From: Mortierella sp. BCC40632
Taxonomy: Eukaryota; Mortierellomycota; Mortierellomycetes; Mortierellales; Mortierellaceae
NCBI GenBank assembly: GCA_011634665.1
Contig: WAEK01000008.1
Location: 1,233,501 to 1,297,500, forward strand
DNA length: 64,000 nucleotides
Reading direction: 5' to 3'
Numbering within the stretch: the stretch's first letter is position 1; each line of letters begins with the position of its first letter. This document shows, one piece after another, positions 14,092 to 24,255 of the stretch. The notes under the pieces are model-generated. The model did no database searches, was not told the DNA's origin, and saw only the letters and a program-made list of their open reading frames with translations. The translations under genes were made by a program, and so were the position numbers.

Positions 14092-14565
14092 TCAGCAAGT
14101 GTCAAGTTCTTGGCATGAGCAAGGGGGGCTAGCGCTAAAAGTTCCTGGACACTTGCAGTCAAAAACGTTGTGGTGGACGTTGCAATATTTATCAAAATCT
14201 GGGGTGCCAATACCGAATGCCGAGACAGAACAACCGCCTGCACTACAGTGAGTGACCTTATACTTGAGACAGTCATCGTCAGTCTTGCACGAAAGTGCCG
14301 AGCCTCTAGGGGTGAGAGAGTTGTAGCACCATTCATTCTGGATGTCCATGAATGCGCACCCAGCGCCCTTGCAGAAGGACCAGCAATAGCCTTTGTGGCA
14401 TCCTTGGGAACCACAGGGTTGGTCTCGCGGAATACCATTCTTGCACAGGCAACTCAATGGAATCTGTCGATTCTCCAATGCGACGGCGTGGGCGAGGCCT
14501 ACAAGAACAAGGACTTGAGCAAGGAGAATAAAACACTTGACTTTGCACGCAATTATGATTGATAT
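14092..14565 (-). pseudogene. secreted 18-cysteine protein, copy 1, start codon lost
   Basis: Open frame for a protein of the same family as the copies at 21.8, 25.9 and 28.0 kb. It keeps a hydrophobic signal-like segment (CFILLAQVLVLVGLAHA), the core QPCGSQGCHKGYCWSFCKG and all 18 cysteines. However, both ATGs present at the homologous place in copies 3 and 4 are changed (ATA and ATT-type codons). No in-frame ATG exists between the upstream TGA near 14710 and the signal segment. The dibasic Kex2-type site (EKR in the others) has become ENR. The TATAAAA of copy 3 is represented only by CATAAAAG. Either a young pseudogene, or a gene using an upstream exon or a non-AUG start. No stop or frameshift has yet accumulated in the body. 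Confidence 0.7.
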
Positions 14566-14639
14566 GGCTGGGATGGCTGGGATGGCTGGGTTTTCAAATG
14601 AGATTGAAGTGTGAGATTCTTTGTAGTGTATGAGCAAGA

Positions 14640-15400
14640 TTTGTGGTGGGGATTTTGCAGCAGATGTCGCTTTTATGTGAAAGAAATAGCCTTGGATATC
14701 TACGGCTCAAATAAGGATGAGGTGGGACTTGAACAAAAAAAAAAAAAAAAAAAAAAAAAGGTTCCGAAGTTTGTGGGTTCAAATTTAGTCAAAGAACAAT
14801 ATCCTTTGTGTTTCAAAACTCAAAACATAGCCCAAGGTTCCGAACACGAAAGCTACTGAGTCGTCAGCAAGCTGGGAGAGTGGGCGACTACAAATCCAGC
14901 GACAAATACCGGTCGGCTAGTATTATCTATACGAATGCGCATGCGACAGCCTATGTATTACAAATCATTCCCAGCTTCCTGCGCCTAAAATGGACTCGAG
15001 TTTTCAGGCTCCAATTCTCTAGAATGTACCTCTTCATCGACGCCCTCTTACCACTCCTAAATACTACTTCGGTGCTCTGACCTCCATCGCCCGTCCCATC
15101 CAGCTCTTTCGCTTCCGACACGACGTACACACCAAACAGCTTGCTTTCAGCATACAATCACAATGAGTCGGCTTCTTCTATCGCCAGCGCCGTAAACTAA
15201 GCGGCGGTCTGAAACTACCTAATTTGAAAACGCACTTTCAGGAGGATGGCTTCCGAATCGAAAGCAAGCATTGTGCGAGGCTGGGCATTAGCTGTTAGGT
15301 GTAGATCATTTCTGATCTCGTGTCGTGTATCCACAGTAAAAATAAAATCTCAGAATGTATCATTATGAGTACCTGAACGAAAGTCAATACGGTCTATCAG
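14640..15400. other. intergenic region upstream of cysteine-rich copy 1
   Basis: About 14640-14730 is homologous to the promoters of copies 2-4 but degraded. A poly(A) run lies at 14735-14759. The rest up to 15.4 kb shows no coding sequence I can support. Confidence 0.4.
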
Positions 15401-15765
15401 CGCTATTAACTGTACAAGACAATGCCTGAATGCCTTCCCTGCCTCCCTCTTGAAGAGCTACAAGAAGCGCTCAGGGGTTTCTCCCTGAACCAAGAGAATT
15501 TATCGATGAGTACCTGAGCAACAAGATACTCGCCAAGCGCGCTGGTGAGCATCTTCTTTATGTAGTCGAAGACTTTAAGACACGCTTTTCATTGTAGTAC
15601 AGGAACTGATAACAGTTGTCTGTTTTAGACGAGACGAGCAAAGACAAGCGTGCTGTTGTGTGAGACCATCCTATTGTCCGCAGCTTAATCCGATAGATAG
15701 AGGATTCAGTCTTGTCAAGAAATGGATCCTGCGCTATAGTAACTTCGCATTACTAAGTCTTGCCA
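15350..15765 (+). pseudogene. relic of a DDE_3 (Tc1/mariner-type) transposase
   Basis: Translated pieces, separated by stops and frame changes, resemble DDE_3 transposases known from fungal genomes. In order they are EYLNESQYG, LEELQEALRGFSLNQENLSM, a remnant of the LDETSKDKRAVV stretch around a catalytic acidic residue, and RPSYCPQLNPIDRGFSLVKK. The last matches the usual Y-[SC]-P-x-x-N-P-I-[ED]-x-x-F-S block near the third catalytic residue. At least four interruptions are visible, so the gene is dead. No terminal repeats were found. A second relic of the same family lies in each arm of the inverted repeat at 22.7-25.5 kb, where the corresponding block reads RPIFVDEMRRDRRAFVW. Confidence 0.6.
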
Positions 15766-15779
15766 AAAGAGATGCTCGA

Positions 15780-17020
15780 TCCCGCTCTCCAAGCGTGGTT
15801 CATGAGTCACCTCATCAACACATACACACACACACACTCTCTCTCTCTCTCTCATTGTGGGAATGGCGGAGAGGTGGTTCACCTCTCATAAAACACACAC
15901 GCACTGCGCGATACAAAAAAATTATGTGCGTTTGCACCACGGCCTCACCTAACCACCATGTCTTCATAGTCCTAGTTTTCCACTCTCGGGTTTTCGGTAC
16001 AAGTATACTGCGCAAACTTTTTTTTTTTTTTTTTTTGGGCCTGCACATGATCCATACTACTGCGCTCGCCATCTGTCGAGCTTTCTCTCGCTTAGCTCTG
16101 TGAATTTTCTTGTTACCCCCCCTTTCTTTTTTTCAACGCCATTCCCCAACCTTGGAAGAAAGACAGGGGGATGTCTAATGGCTAAAAAAAAAATCGAAAA
16201 ATCATGAAGAACTTAGCCTCTATTCAAGATACCAGGACAATATAGTGCCTACCCTAGAAACTTCCTATCTTTTTCTGGCTCTCCCTCTAATGGTAGTGTA
16301 CTCTGAGGGGTAGAGAGTAGAAGTTGTTTAGCTGAGGGGTTGGTTGGTAAGATTTCTGATTAAAGAAGGTCACTTTTTTAATCCTGGTCCCTCAAATACC
16401 AGGCTAAAGTCTTCATTTTTTTCGGTTTTGCTATTCATTAGCCCTCTAGGCATTATTAACTTATGATTCGCTCCGCCAACCTCAAATCTTAGTCTGGAGT
16501 AGCCCCACTCGATTGTAGCTTGGAAGGATGGCCCTGTCTTTAGATAGATATGATCCATTTTTTCTTAGATTTACTTCCCCGCCCTTCAGAAAGCCTCTCA
16601 TATAAGGCGATCCCCATCTACTCTATCATACCGCCATCATGTAGAGTAGCCCATACTCACCTAATGGGAAACTAGACAAAGAGGTTGTACCTGAATCATA
16701 TCATGGCGAGAAATTCAATTAATACCAGAGGTGAACTATCTAACCTTGTTCACCTTCAACCCATTAAAGTTAATACAGAAAGAAAAGAAGGGTCCATTGA
16801 TAGGAACCAAGGTCTATGCTATTGCGCAATCTTGTTTCAAAGTCAGGTAGGCATGAGCACGTGCAATTTTGACCTTGAAACAATAGGCTTCTGGCATTCC
16901 TGACGCCATGGAGTTGCAAAAAAGCTAGTGTTAGAAACTCGTACCCTTCCCACATAGACAATCTTCTGATACTAGCCAGATCCCAATAGCAGTCGGTACA
17001 AACAGCGAACCAGATTCTCC
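15780..17020. other. repeat-poor, gene-less stretch with AT and CT tracts
   Basis: No coding sequence supported. There is a (CA)n(CT)n microsatellite at about 15823-15854 and a T run at about 16019-16036. The DNA between the two transposon relics is otherwise featureless to my reading. Confidence 0.35.
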
Positions 17021-17039
17021 ACAAACTGAAGTCACTCGG

Positions 17040-17800
17040 GTTCTTAGTAAAGTAGACCAAGTTTCATCTGGGGAGCATGTAGTCAATCTCACGTCTGAGA
17101 CTCCAGATCGATTCCAAGAAGATGACCTAATCAGTGCCCAAGGACAAAGCGCACAACATTAGAAAGGAAGCAATCATGATTCTACAGAGAAGCGAGTAAC
17201 CTTGAGAGTCCTCTCTTCCTTCATCGGCAAGGCTCTTGCAATGCCGGTCACTGTCTTCTCAGTCAGGCCCAGATCTCAAAATTTAATCCAAGCGAAAAAC
17301 GAAGTCCTCCATCAGGGGATTTCATGGACGGAATATGCTTCTATGACGACCCCAGTCCAGAATGATCTCTATTGATGGATAGACAATCTGGGCTCATGGA
17401 ACGGCCTATCGTGGAAATGACAACTCCCACAGAGGGAAGTCTACATTGACGCCTCGGGCTCAGACTGTGGGATAGTGTGCGGCCGGTGCTCGGGACGAGC
17501 AGATGATGACGGTACATATCAACACGAATGAGCTACAGTGATGTAGTACGTAGTAACCCATCCACGATTCCAAGGCAAAAGGCTCATGATATATCGTGGC
17601 AACACAACAGCTGTGGCGTATATGAACAAATTTGGAGGGACGCGGCTGCTAGAACTGATGGAGCCAGCGGACAAAATCTGGGTTCATTGTCTGGCAACGT
17701 CAATGCCAATCAACATTGCATTTGCTGCGTCCCAGTTTAACCCGACAGTGCCACTGAGCTGTCGGCTAAACATACAATTGTAATTGAGCATCAACAGCGC
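17040..17800 (+). pseudogene. relic of a DIRS-like retrotransposon (RT thumb/RNase H region)
   Basis: Translating the plus strand in shifting frames gives an ordered series typical of DIRS-type elements after the reverse transcriptase core. It contains a FIWGAC-like stretch, then ESPLFLHRQGSCNAGHCLLS (matching the usual QLASFIGKALAM...VFPARL region in another frame), then WIDNLGSWNGLSW. These are followed by REVYIDASGSDCGIVCG (first RNase H Asp) and IYRGNTTAVAYMNKFGGTRLLELM (the D-N-T-T-A-x-A-Y-I-N region, with the Asp replaced). Many stops and frameshifts; no tyrosine recombinase or terminal repeats were recognised. A Ty3-type element is a less likely alternative. Confidence 0.55.
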
Positions 17801-18736
17801 ATCCATCCAACCACTAGAGGAAAAATGAGACCCTCGCCAGACAGACCCCTTTGTGTCGAAAAGAATGTGAAACAAATGGAATATATTTCATAGAAATACG
17901 ATGAGAACGCAGTAGCACAGGATACAGTCCAGCAACGTGGACTAAGCGAGGTCGTCTATACATTTATCTGTTATGAAATCTCACACTAAATATCCTATAG
18001 AAAGCTCTGAAGGATATTGTGCAAGCGACACTTATTATGACGAACTAGATAGGAGCACCTGGGATACCAGTGGTAAAAACAATAACACAGGAGCCCCACA
18101 CACGCACACACCGCTCTCTCGCTTGGTCGTTCTTATCGCATCCAAAAATGACCTCGAAGGATAATGCAGAAGAATCCGAAATGGTCATTGCTAGCCTGAA
18201 ATATAAACCGCACAAAGCATTGACGGACAAGGGATATATGGATTCAATTGTTAACATTCTGAGAGACGCGACTTCGAGAGCCTCAAATGAAAGCAATACA
18301 GTCATACCCAAAAGACATTTATCCAATGGTGCAAGAGCAAAGGACTAGAGCCACCATCACCAATCCCAGCCCCCATACCTAACATCCTAGTTTGGGGCCA
18401 CACCACAAAAGAATAGAAGGTTTCGAGGATTTCTACCTACCGCGCTCAGCTCACAGGACTCTACAATGACACCACCCAGTTTCAACAGGGCAGTCATTTC
18501 ACTAACTTCTTTCAAGTCTTACGCGCTAATGAGAAGGGATCTAAAAAAAAGAAGTGGACTGGGACATTACCCTGATCCTGTCCTACCTCCGCTTCCTCCT
18601 TCTAAACATCATGCCAGCAGAAACTCTAACACAAAAGCTATGCTGGCTGTTTGGCATATGCGCTTCTCACCCTCCAAGCAACATCGAATAGATCGACTTG
18701 GATGGATGCTAGATTGAAAGTACATTCACCGGAATC
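17800..18736. other. gene-less DNA between DIRS relic and pogo-like element
   Basis: Only short broken frames (for example 18070-18348, +). Could be further decay products of the retroelement. No recognisable domain. Confidence 0.3.
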
Positions 18737-18839
18737 TACACCCAAATTTTTTGAATGCGGCGTTTTTCTTATGAAAAAGTGCCACATTTGATTCAATTGG
18801 AGTGGCTAGAAAGGTGGCCGCTTTGGTCGTCATTTATTT
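18736..18839 (+). repeat. left terminal inverted repeat of the pogo-like element
   Basis: Reads TACACCCAAATTTTTTGAA... and is repeated inverted at 20831-20934 with a single visible difference (GGTGGCC here, GGTGACC there). The TA at 18737-18738 is the target duplication. Confidence 0.9.
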
Positions 18840-20931
18840 CCACTCAATGTAATCAAAGACTATTTTTCTAGGCTCCTACCATTCTTCTCACGTTGTTCAT
18901 GCTCCTCATTCATTATGCCTAAGCACACATCAACCAGCATCACTCCCAATCGCTACTCACAGCTGAAGCGTCGGTCTCTTAGTGAGACCTCCAGCAGTAA
19001 TAAAGAAAACACCCCTTGCTCAAGAGCCGCTGAGGGCGAGGATTCTTTCTGGCACCGTGCACTACTTGAGGAAGCAAGGTCTGGCAAAGAAAATCGACTT
19101 TCAAAGGTCGCTGGCTCCCATCAACAGCGGGGGGGGGTTTCCTCTTTGGTATCGAATGGAGGCTGTTGAGATCTACCGATATTTCCGCCAAAAAAGAAGG
19201 GTTCTAAAGTGACGCCCACTAACTTTCATAAGCTGGTGAAGGCGGATATCCATCGAGAATCGATTAAGAAATGGGACAGGGACTTTGAGAGGATAAGGTA
19301 TGATGTGCTCCATGGCCGAGGCAATATGTGCACACTTTCAAGTGATCCATCTTCACTGGTTCGGTTCTTAGTTGGAAAGGCTGTCTATGAGTGGTTAGTT
19401 GAGGGTGCGAAAGGGCAACGATATCATCAGTGGTCGTCAACTTCAAGCTACAGCGGACTCCATTTTTCATGTATTAGTTGACGACATTGCACCTGATGAC
19501 CCTCTCTTGGTCGCCCCATCGCTTTTTTACTGCTTCATGGCGCACGATGATGAAAGAGGAGTATTGTATTGCGAGCTTCAACCCCAAAGGAGAGGCAGGG
19601 TCTGTTGATCTAAAAAGGAATCGAACCAAGGATGGCTGAGATACGCAAGATTTGCTCAAAATATGATCCAGAAGATATCTACAACTGCGACGAGACGGGC
19701 ATGTATTTGTTGGAGGTGTCCAATCGTACCTACACCACCCCAGAACTCATTAGTGGTGCCAAGCCCACAAGAGGCACATCCACTCGAGTGTCCATTCTCT
19801 TTTTGTATCAACGCTACCGGATCTTCGCTTTCACAAGAAATCAATGTACCTGCATTGCGACCACTCGTAATCAGTAAGTACACCATTTTACACCACCTAG
19901 CCACGCGAATATGGGTCGCTTGGAAGTACCAACCCCTACCATATCTGATATTTTAGGTGAGCACTTGGCCCGAGGCATTGAGGAATGCAAAGGGATTCCT
20001 ATTACCTCGATGAAGCATGCAAATGGATACATGACCCTGCAACTCTTTACAGAGTGGCTTCACCTGCTTGATATCGGCCTCTCTAGACCAAGCCTTTTGC
20101 TCTTTTGATTCATGTGGAGCACATAGTAGCATTAGCGATATCGATCCACTCACGGGAAGGGCATGGAAACATCTACGTCTTGAGCGCCTCCCGCCAAACT
20201 CGACATCCGTCACTCAGCCATTGGATGCTGGCGTGATCAGCGTATTCAAACGACGCTACGTTGAGTTACTCACCAACAAAGCAATTGCAAAAAGGTATTG
20301 CATCAGGACGAAAGTTTCCAATGGTGAGGCGTGGACTTTGATCCCCTATGCATGGTCGCAAGTGAAAGCCTCGACATTGAGGCACTGCTTTCGCACAACG
20401 AAAGTTCTTCCCAAGTCAATGGCTGACAAACTGGAGGAGGTATCAGTGGATGTTCGAGATAGACAGCCTGTATATCCTCCTGTAGTTGAGGTGGAAAAAG
20501 AGCAAAAGGAAAAGGAACTTTTCTTCGTATTATTGCTACGACTTTGGACTCGCAAAAGTTCAGCTCTGTCCTCGACAAAAATCAAAGAGACGAGCACGAT
20601 TTGGGTGAAGAAATTAAAAAGGCAGTGAGAGATGAGCTGGCCAAGAGAACGACTTTATTTGCACCGCAAAATGTGAGAGAGAGGAGCTCCTCTGTTGAAT
20701 CCAACGATCTCAAGTCTTTCAAGGCCGAGTACTTTAATGAAAAATTAGCGACGATGGTGGAAGGTTGGCTTGCAAGTGATGATCCGAAGGTGCGATCGGT
20801 TGGACGAAATGTTATCCGTATATCCAACCAAAATAAATGACGACCAAAGCGGTCACCTTTCTAGCCACTCCAATTGAATCAAATGTGGCACTTTTTCATA
20901 AGAAAAACGCCGCATTCAAAAAATTTGGGTG
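18739..20931 (+). mobile_element. pogo/Tigger-like DNA transposon with broken transposase
   Basis: A 2193-bp element flanked by TA dinucleotides (18737-18738 and 20932-20933), the target duplication expected for the Tc1/mariner-pogo superfamily. It starts CACCCAAATTTTTTGAATGC and ends with the inverted copy. The 104-bp terminal repeats differ at one position (G/A) by my reading, so insertion is recent or the element was recently mobilised in trans. The interior encodes fragments of a CENP-B/DDE_1 transposase. A transposon of this sequence has no intact transposase here, so it would be non-autonomous. Confidence 0.85.
18982..20840 (+). pseudogene. degenerate DDE_1 (pogo/Tigger) transposase
   Basis: Coding remnants in at least three frames between the terminal repeats. 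Order: basic N-terminal segment (about 18915-19210), TNFHKLVKADIHRESIKKWD (19209 on), then YDPEDIYNCDETGMYLLEV (about 19665-19740) with the first catalytic Asp of the DDE_1 block. GTSTRVSILF follows, continuing in another frame as FCINATGSSLSQEINVPALR. Next come FDSCGAHSS (second catalytic Asp, about 20100) and LERLPPNSTSVTQPLDAGVI (about 20180-20230), followed by a YVELL...KAIAKRY helix region. A run of 8-9 G at about 19129-19137 is one likely frameshift site. Introns could explain some breaks, but stops lie inside conserved blocks, so I call it a pseudogene. Confidence 0.7.
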
Positions 20932-20934
20932 TAG
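20831..20934 (-). repeat. right terminal inverted repeat of the pogo-like element
   Basis: Inverted counterpart of 18736-18839. Ends ...TTTGGGTG followed by the duplicated TA at 20932-20933. Confidence 0.9.
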
Positions 20935-21715
20935 GTCATACGCCCCAAAGAAACAACCAATGAGATCCATTGGAATAAATATATGATCCTCAAGGCGCTC
21001 CAATCGGACCCCAGCCTTTGCCCTGTTGAGGCATTCAAAGCTTACGTCGCACGCTCTACCAAGGATCACTTGTCGTAACCTCACCCAACACAACCTTCTG
21101 CATTGTACAACCCTTTGATACGACACACAAAGTATCCGGAGCTCCAAGTCTCGCTCAGCGTAGCAGTAAAAACAAACAAACAAACAAACAAAAAGCCAAG
21201 GGAGGGAATCACAATGTTGACTTTTTGACCTGGCGTCAAGGTTTCCAACGGGCATGTTGTCGTTCTCAGGTCCCAAGACAATCGCTGTGTTTGCACGATA
21301 GAGAGAATATATATATATATTCTCCCAAAGTACTCTCAAATATACAAATGTTCAAGAAAAGAGCACTCACACAGCACAACAGCTCATCCAGCAATTTGTT
21401 CATTCAGTAATTTTTATATGGGACATGACCAGAGTAGCGGGATGACAGTTCGCAACTCACTCACTCGCCTACATCTTCTCGTCTCTTATCTCTGTCCCCT
21501 TTGCTATTCTCCCACTAAAAGATCGCTCAGCGGCTACCTGCTCTCACTGTGATGCCCTTAACACTCCTCTCTTTTATACTCACTCTCCCTGCTTAAAATC
21601 ACACACTCTCCCACTTTCTTTTCAGCTTCCCCTCCTTGTCTGGTTTGGAGTCCTTCTCATCTGGTTGGACTGTTGCTCCTTAGAAATAACAAATTGCTGG
21701 GTAAAAAGAGGATAT
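20935..21715. other. intergenic region downstream of the pogo-like element
   Basis: No coding sequence supported. Contains an (AAAC)n-type run near 21171-21190 and a short (AT)n at about 21306-21320. Confidence 0.35.
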
Positions 21716-21841
21716 TGTTTACTTCACACACGACTTCCAAAATTAAAATTAACTGAATAGAAAAGGAGCAGAGGTTCGCAATCCGAACCTCATCGACAGC
21801 GATATCTCCAAACAGATTGCAAAAAGGAAAGAAGAGTCAGA

Positions 21842-22303
21842 TCAGCAAGTACCAAGCTCCTTGCATGTGCAAGGGCGGCTAGCGCTAAGAGATCCTGGAC
21901 ACTTGCAGTCAAAAACGTTATGCTCCCTGTTGCAGTAGCTATTAAAATCTGGGGTGCCAATACCGAATGCTGAGACAGCACAAGCACCGCTACAATAAGT
22001 TATCTTGTGCTTGAGGCAGTCATCATCAGTCTTGCACGCCAGTGCCGAACCACCAGAGATGAGGGTATTGTAGCACCATTCATTCTGGATGTCAACGAGC
22101 GAGCATCCGACGCCCTTGCAGAAAGACCAGCAATAGCCTTTGTGACATCCTTGGGAACCACAGGGTTGGTTTCGTGAAACACCGCCCTTGCACAGACAGT
22201 TCAGTCCAAGCTGTCGCTTCTCCAATGCGACAGCCTGAACGAGGTTTACAAGTACAAGGACTTGATTAATGAGAAGAAAAAATTTGACTTTGTCCACGAA
22301 CAT
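21842..22303 (-). CDS. secreted 18-cysteine protein, copy 2
   Basis: Predicted secreted protein of 153 residues, intronless, ATG at 22303. A signal peptide (KVKFFLLINQVLVLVNLVQA, residues about 5-24) is followed by a short propeptide ending in Lys-Arg (ALEKR), a Kex2 site, so the mature chain starts at QLGL. The mature part of about 123 residues has 18 Cys, enough for nine disulfides. Landmarks are QPCGSQGCHKGYCWSFCKG, NEWCYN, KTDDDC, VSAFGIGTPDFNSYCN and FDCKCPG. About 84% identical to copy 3 (25 differences by my count). No known family recognised; the GYCWxxC spacing superficially resembles disulfide-rich defence peptides but that is not evidence of activity. It lies divergently to copy 3 across a large inverted repeat. 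In its promoter a pure poly(A) tract replaces the TATA box. Confidence 0.85.
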   Translation of the reverse strand: MFVDKVKFFLLINQVLVLVNLVQAVALEKRQLGLNCLCKGGVSRNQPCGSQGCHKGYCWSFCKGVGCSLVDIQNEWCYNTLISGGSALACKTDDDCLKHKITYCSGACAVSAFGIGTPDFNSYCNREHNVFDCKCPGSLSASRPCTCKELGTC

Positions 22304-22424
22304 GATTGGGATGGCTGAGAGAGTTGGGAGAGTTGGGAGTGTTAGGGTCTCAAGAGAATAAAGTGTGAGATCTTTGTAGTGTGTTTGAGCAAGACTGGCG
22401 GTGGGGATGTTGTGACAGACGTCT

Positions 22425-22446
22425 TTTTTTTTTTTTTTTTTTTTGT
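22425..22446 (-). promoter_or_regulatory. poly(dA:dT) tract at the TATA position of copy 2
   Basis: On the minus strand CCTTTCAC is followed directly by a run of about 22 A, then GACGTCTGTC. In copy 3 the same flanks enclose ATATAAAACTGAC. The TATA box has apparently been replaced or expanded into a homopolymer. Confidence 0.5.
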
Positions 22447-22744
22447 GAAAGGAATGACTTTGGATAGTTATGACTCGAATGAGGCTGGAATGGATGGGAT
22501 AGGGTTTGAACGAGCATGCCTTGCTTCACTTTTCAGGATGTGCGCTCCACCCCAAATTTCAGGATATACAATCCCACCCCCCCCTTCATGAGTTAACCTA
22601 AAGTGGAATTCCAGCAGGACGGCTCATGAGCCAAGACTCAAATGGTGCTAAGCTTAAAAAAGTCAAAAGGGTGAGCAGCAAACTGACTGGTATTCTCCGG
22701 GTGATATCCAACGCGATTGTCTACAAGATAGTTCGTGTGACTTC

Positions 22745-23990
22745 GACGGCAAGATGGACTTGAGTATTTGAATTCTTCACTTTCGCTTTTACCTTGTTCC
22801 TCTGCAAATCCTCTTCCTCCTCCTTTTCCTCCTCCTCTTCCTCCTCCTCCTCCTCCTCCTCCTCCTCTTCCTCCTTCTCTTCTTCCTCCTCCTCCTTTCC
22901 CCTGACTTCCTACTCCAAAGTTGAGTTCTATTTTCATGATCCGGTTCATCTGCAACATAACATATGCTCTGCAACTTCAACTGGGTGCGCGTCAGCTTTT
23001 TCTACCAATCGCGGGAGGGGCGGCATTAGTTAGGACCTCCTTAGTCGCGGAAAGATCGTTTGCGCTCCAGTACATAAATAATGCATAGGGTCATTTGCAT
23101 TAAAGCCGATGGCATGGAGCATGTGTGCATGGGGAGAGGGAGGGAGAGAAAGTAGAAGTGTATCTGTGCTGTGCATTGAATAGATGTAGTCTCTTGATAT
23201 TTAGAACTACCATCTCCATCGACAGCCCCCGACCACTCTCTAGCCATCATTGCAGCCCTATATCTGCCATCCCCTATCTCACTCAATCCCTCCACCTCTA
23301 ATAAAGAGTGCTACCTAATACTATCATGATCCTATCATACACTAAAAATGGATTGCCCTCTTCCGTTGTTGGCGCCGCCAACAAAGTGACGGTGTAATGC
23401 GATCTGGGTACTCAAAGATATGAGGGGGAATGCTCAGGGAGGTGGATCTCTGAAGAACAAAATGTGTGCGGCGCCCAGTGTGGGTCGGTCGATGTGGTTC
23501 ATGTTCGATCGCATTGAATGCAGCTGGAGTTCAAAAGTGATCTCATAAGCCGTTATGTTAGAAAGAGTACCTAAATGGTAGTCAAGATGACCAGCTGAGG
23601 TTACTGACTAAACGAGACAGTGTACACTGGATATTATTCCCCGCTCTATCTTGCATAGCTCCAGGAGGCGCTCGGGGATTAGCTCCCAGACCTAGAGGAT
23701 TTATCACTGGATACCATTTACTGTGCTTTTCAGCATAGCTTGAATCTGAGCAACAAGGTACCTACAAAACGTACTCGCGAACCACTTCCCATGAAGTCGG
23801 AGGCTTTGAGGTACACTTGCCATCGTAGTGCATGAGTCGGGACGACCGATTTTTGTAGACGAGATGAGGAGAGACAGGCGCGCTTTTGTGTGGAACCATC
23901 TGTGGCTGGCGATTGCCCTCATCTTCCTCCACCTCCCCCCCCCCCTTCCCTTGAGTTAGTGGTATTTCCTTTGCATCTTCATCATGTCAA
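22745..23990 (+). repeat. left arm of a long inverted repeat
   Basis: 1246 bp, nearly identical when reverse-complemented to 24256-25504. The outer end begins GACGGCAAGATGGACTTG and the inner end is ...CTTCATCATGTCAA. Differences seen: about 4 nt in small indels (near 23455 and 23533) and one base in a C run (11 versus 10). The arm includes a GGA/TCC-rich block (22805-22905) and a DDE_3 transposase relic (about 23560-23900). A frame on the minus strand (22638-22958) would encode a Gly/Arg-rich repeat peptide. Confidence 0.95.
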
Positions 23991-24255
23991 TCAATTGAAG
24001 GTAGGTCAAGTATACGAAGAGTGGGAGTAAAGGTGATATGTACCCACTATTGCCTGCTAGCAACTCTAGAGACAATTATTGCTTTTCCAAAAAATACAAG
24101 TCCATGATCTGTCCTTCTCTCCTTGGTCGTTGATAACTTTACTTGATCATAAGGAATAAGCAGTGGACACCTAAAAACATGAACAATAGAGGTTACTCAT
24201 ATACCCGAGATTAGCTTTCGCCTGCCTACTCAGGCTCATACAATCCTTTGATAGG
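23991..24255. other. spacer (loop) of the long inverted repeat
   Basis: 265 bp of unique-looking DNA between the arms. No coding sequence or recognisable element. Confidence 0.85.

Noticed and set aside
21842..22303. Cysteine-rich family as a scorpion-toxin or defensin relative
   Set aside because: Only the GYCWxxC phrase is reminiscent. Eighteen cysteines in about 120 residues do not fit those folds, so no toxin function is claimed.
22638..22958. Gly/Arg-rich peptide frame in the inverted-repeat arms (mirrored at 25291-25644)
   Set aside because: Comes from the (GGA)n tract. The N-terminal part is not protein-like, although slight similarity continues outside the arms; not enough to call a gene.
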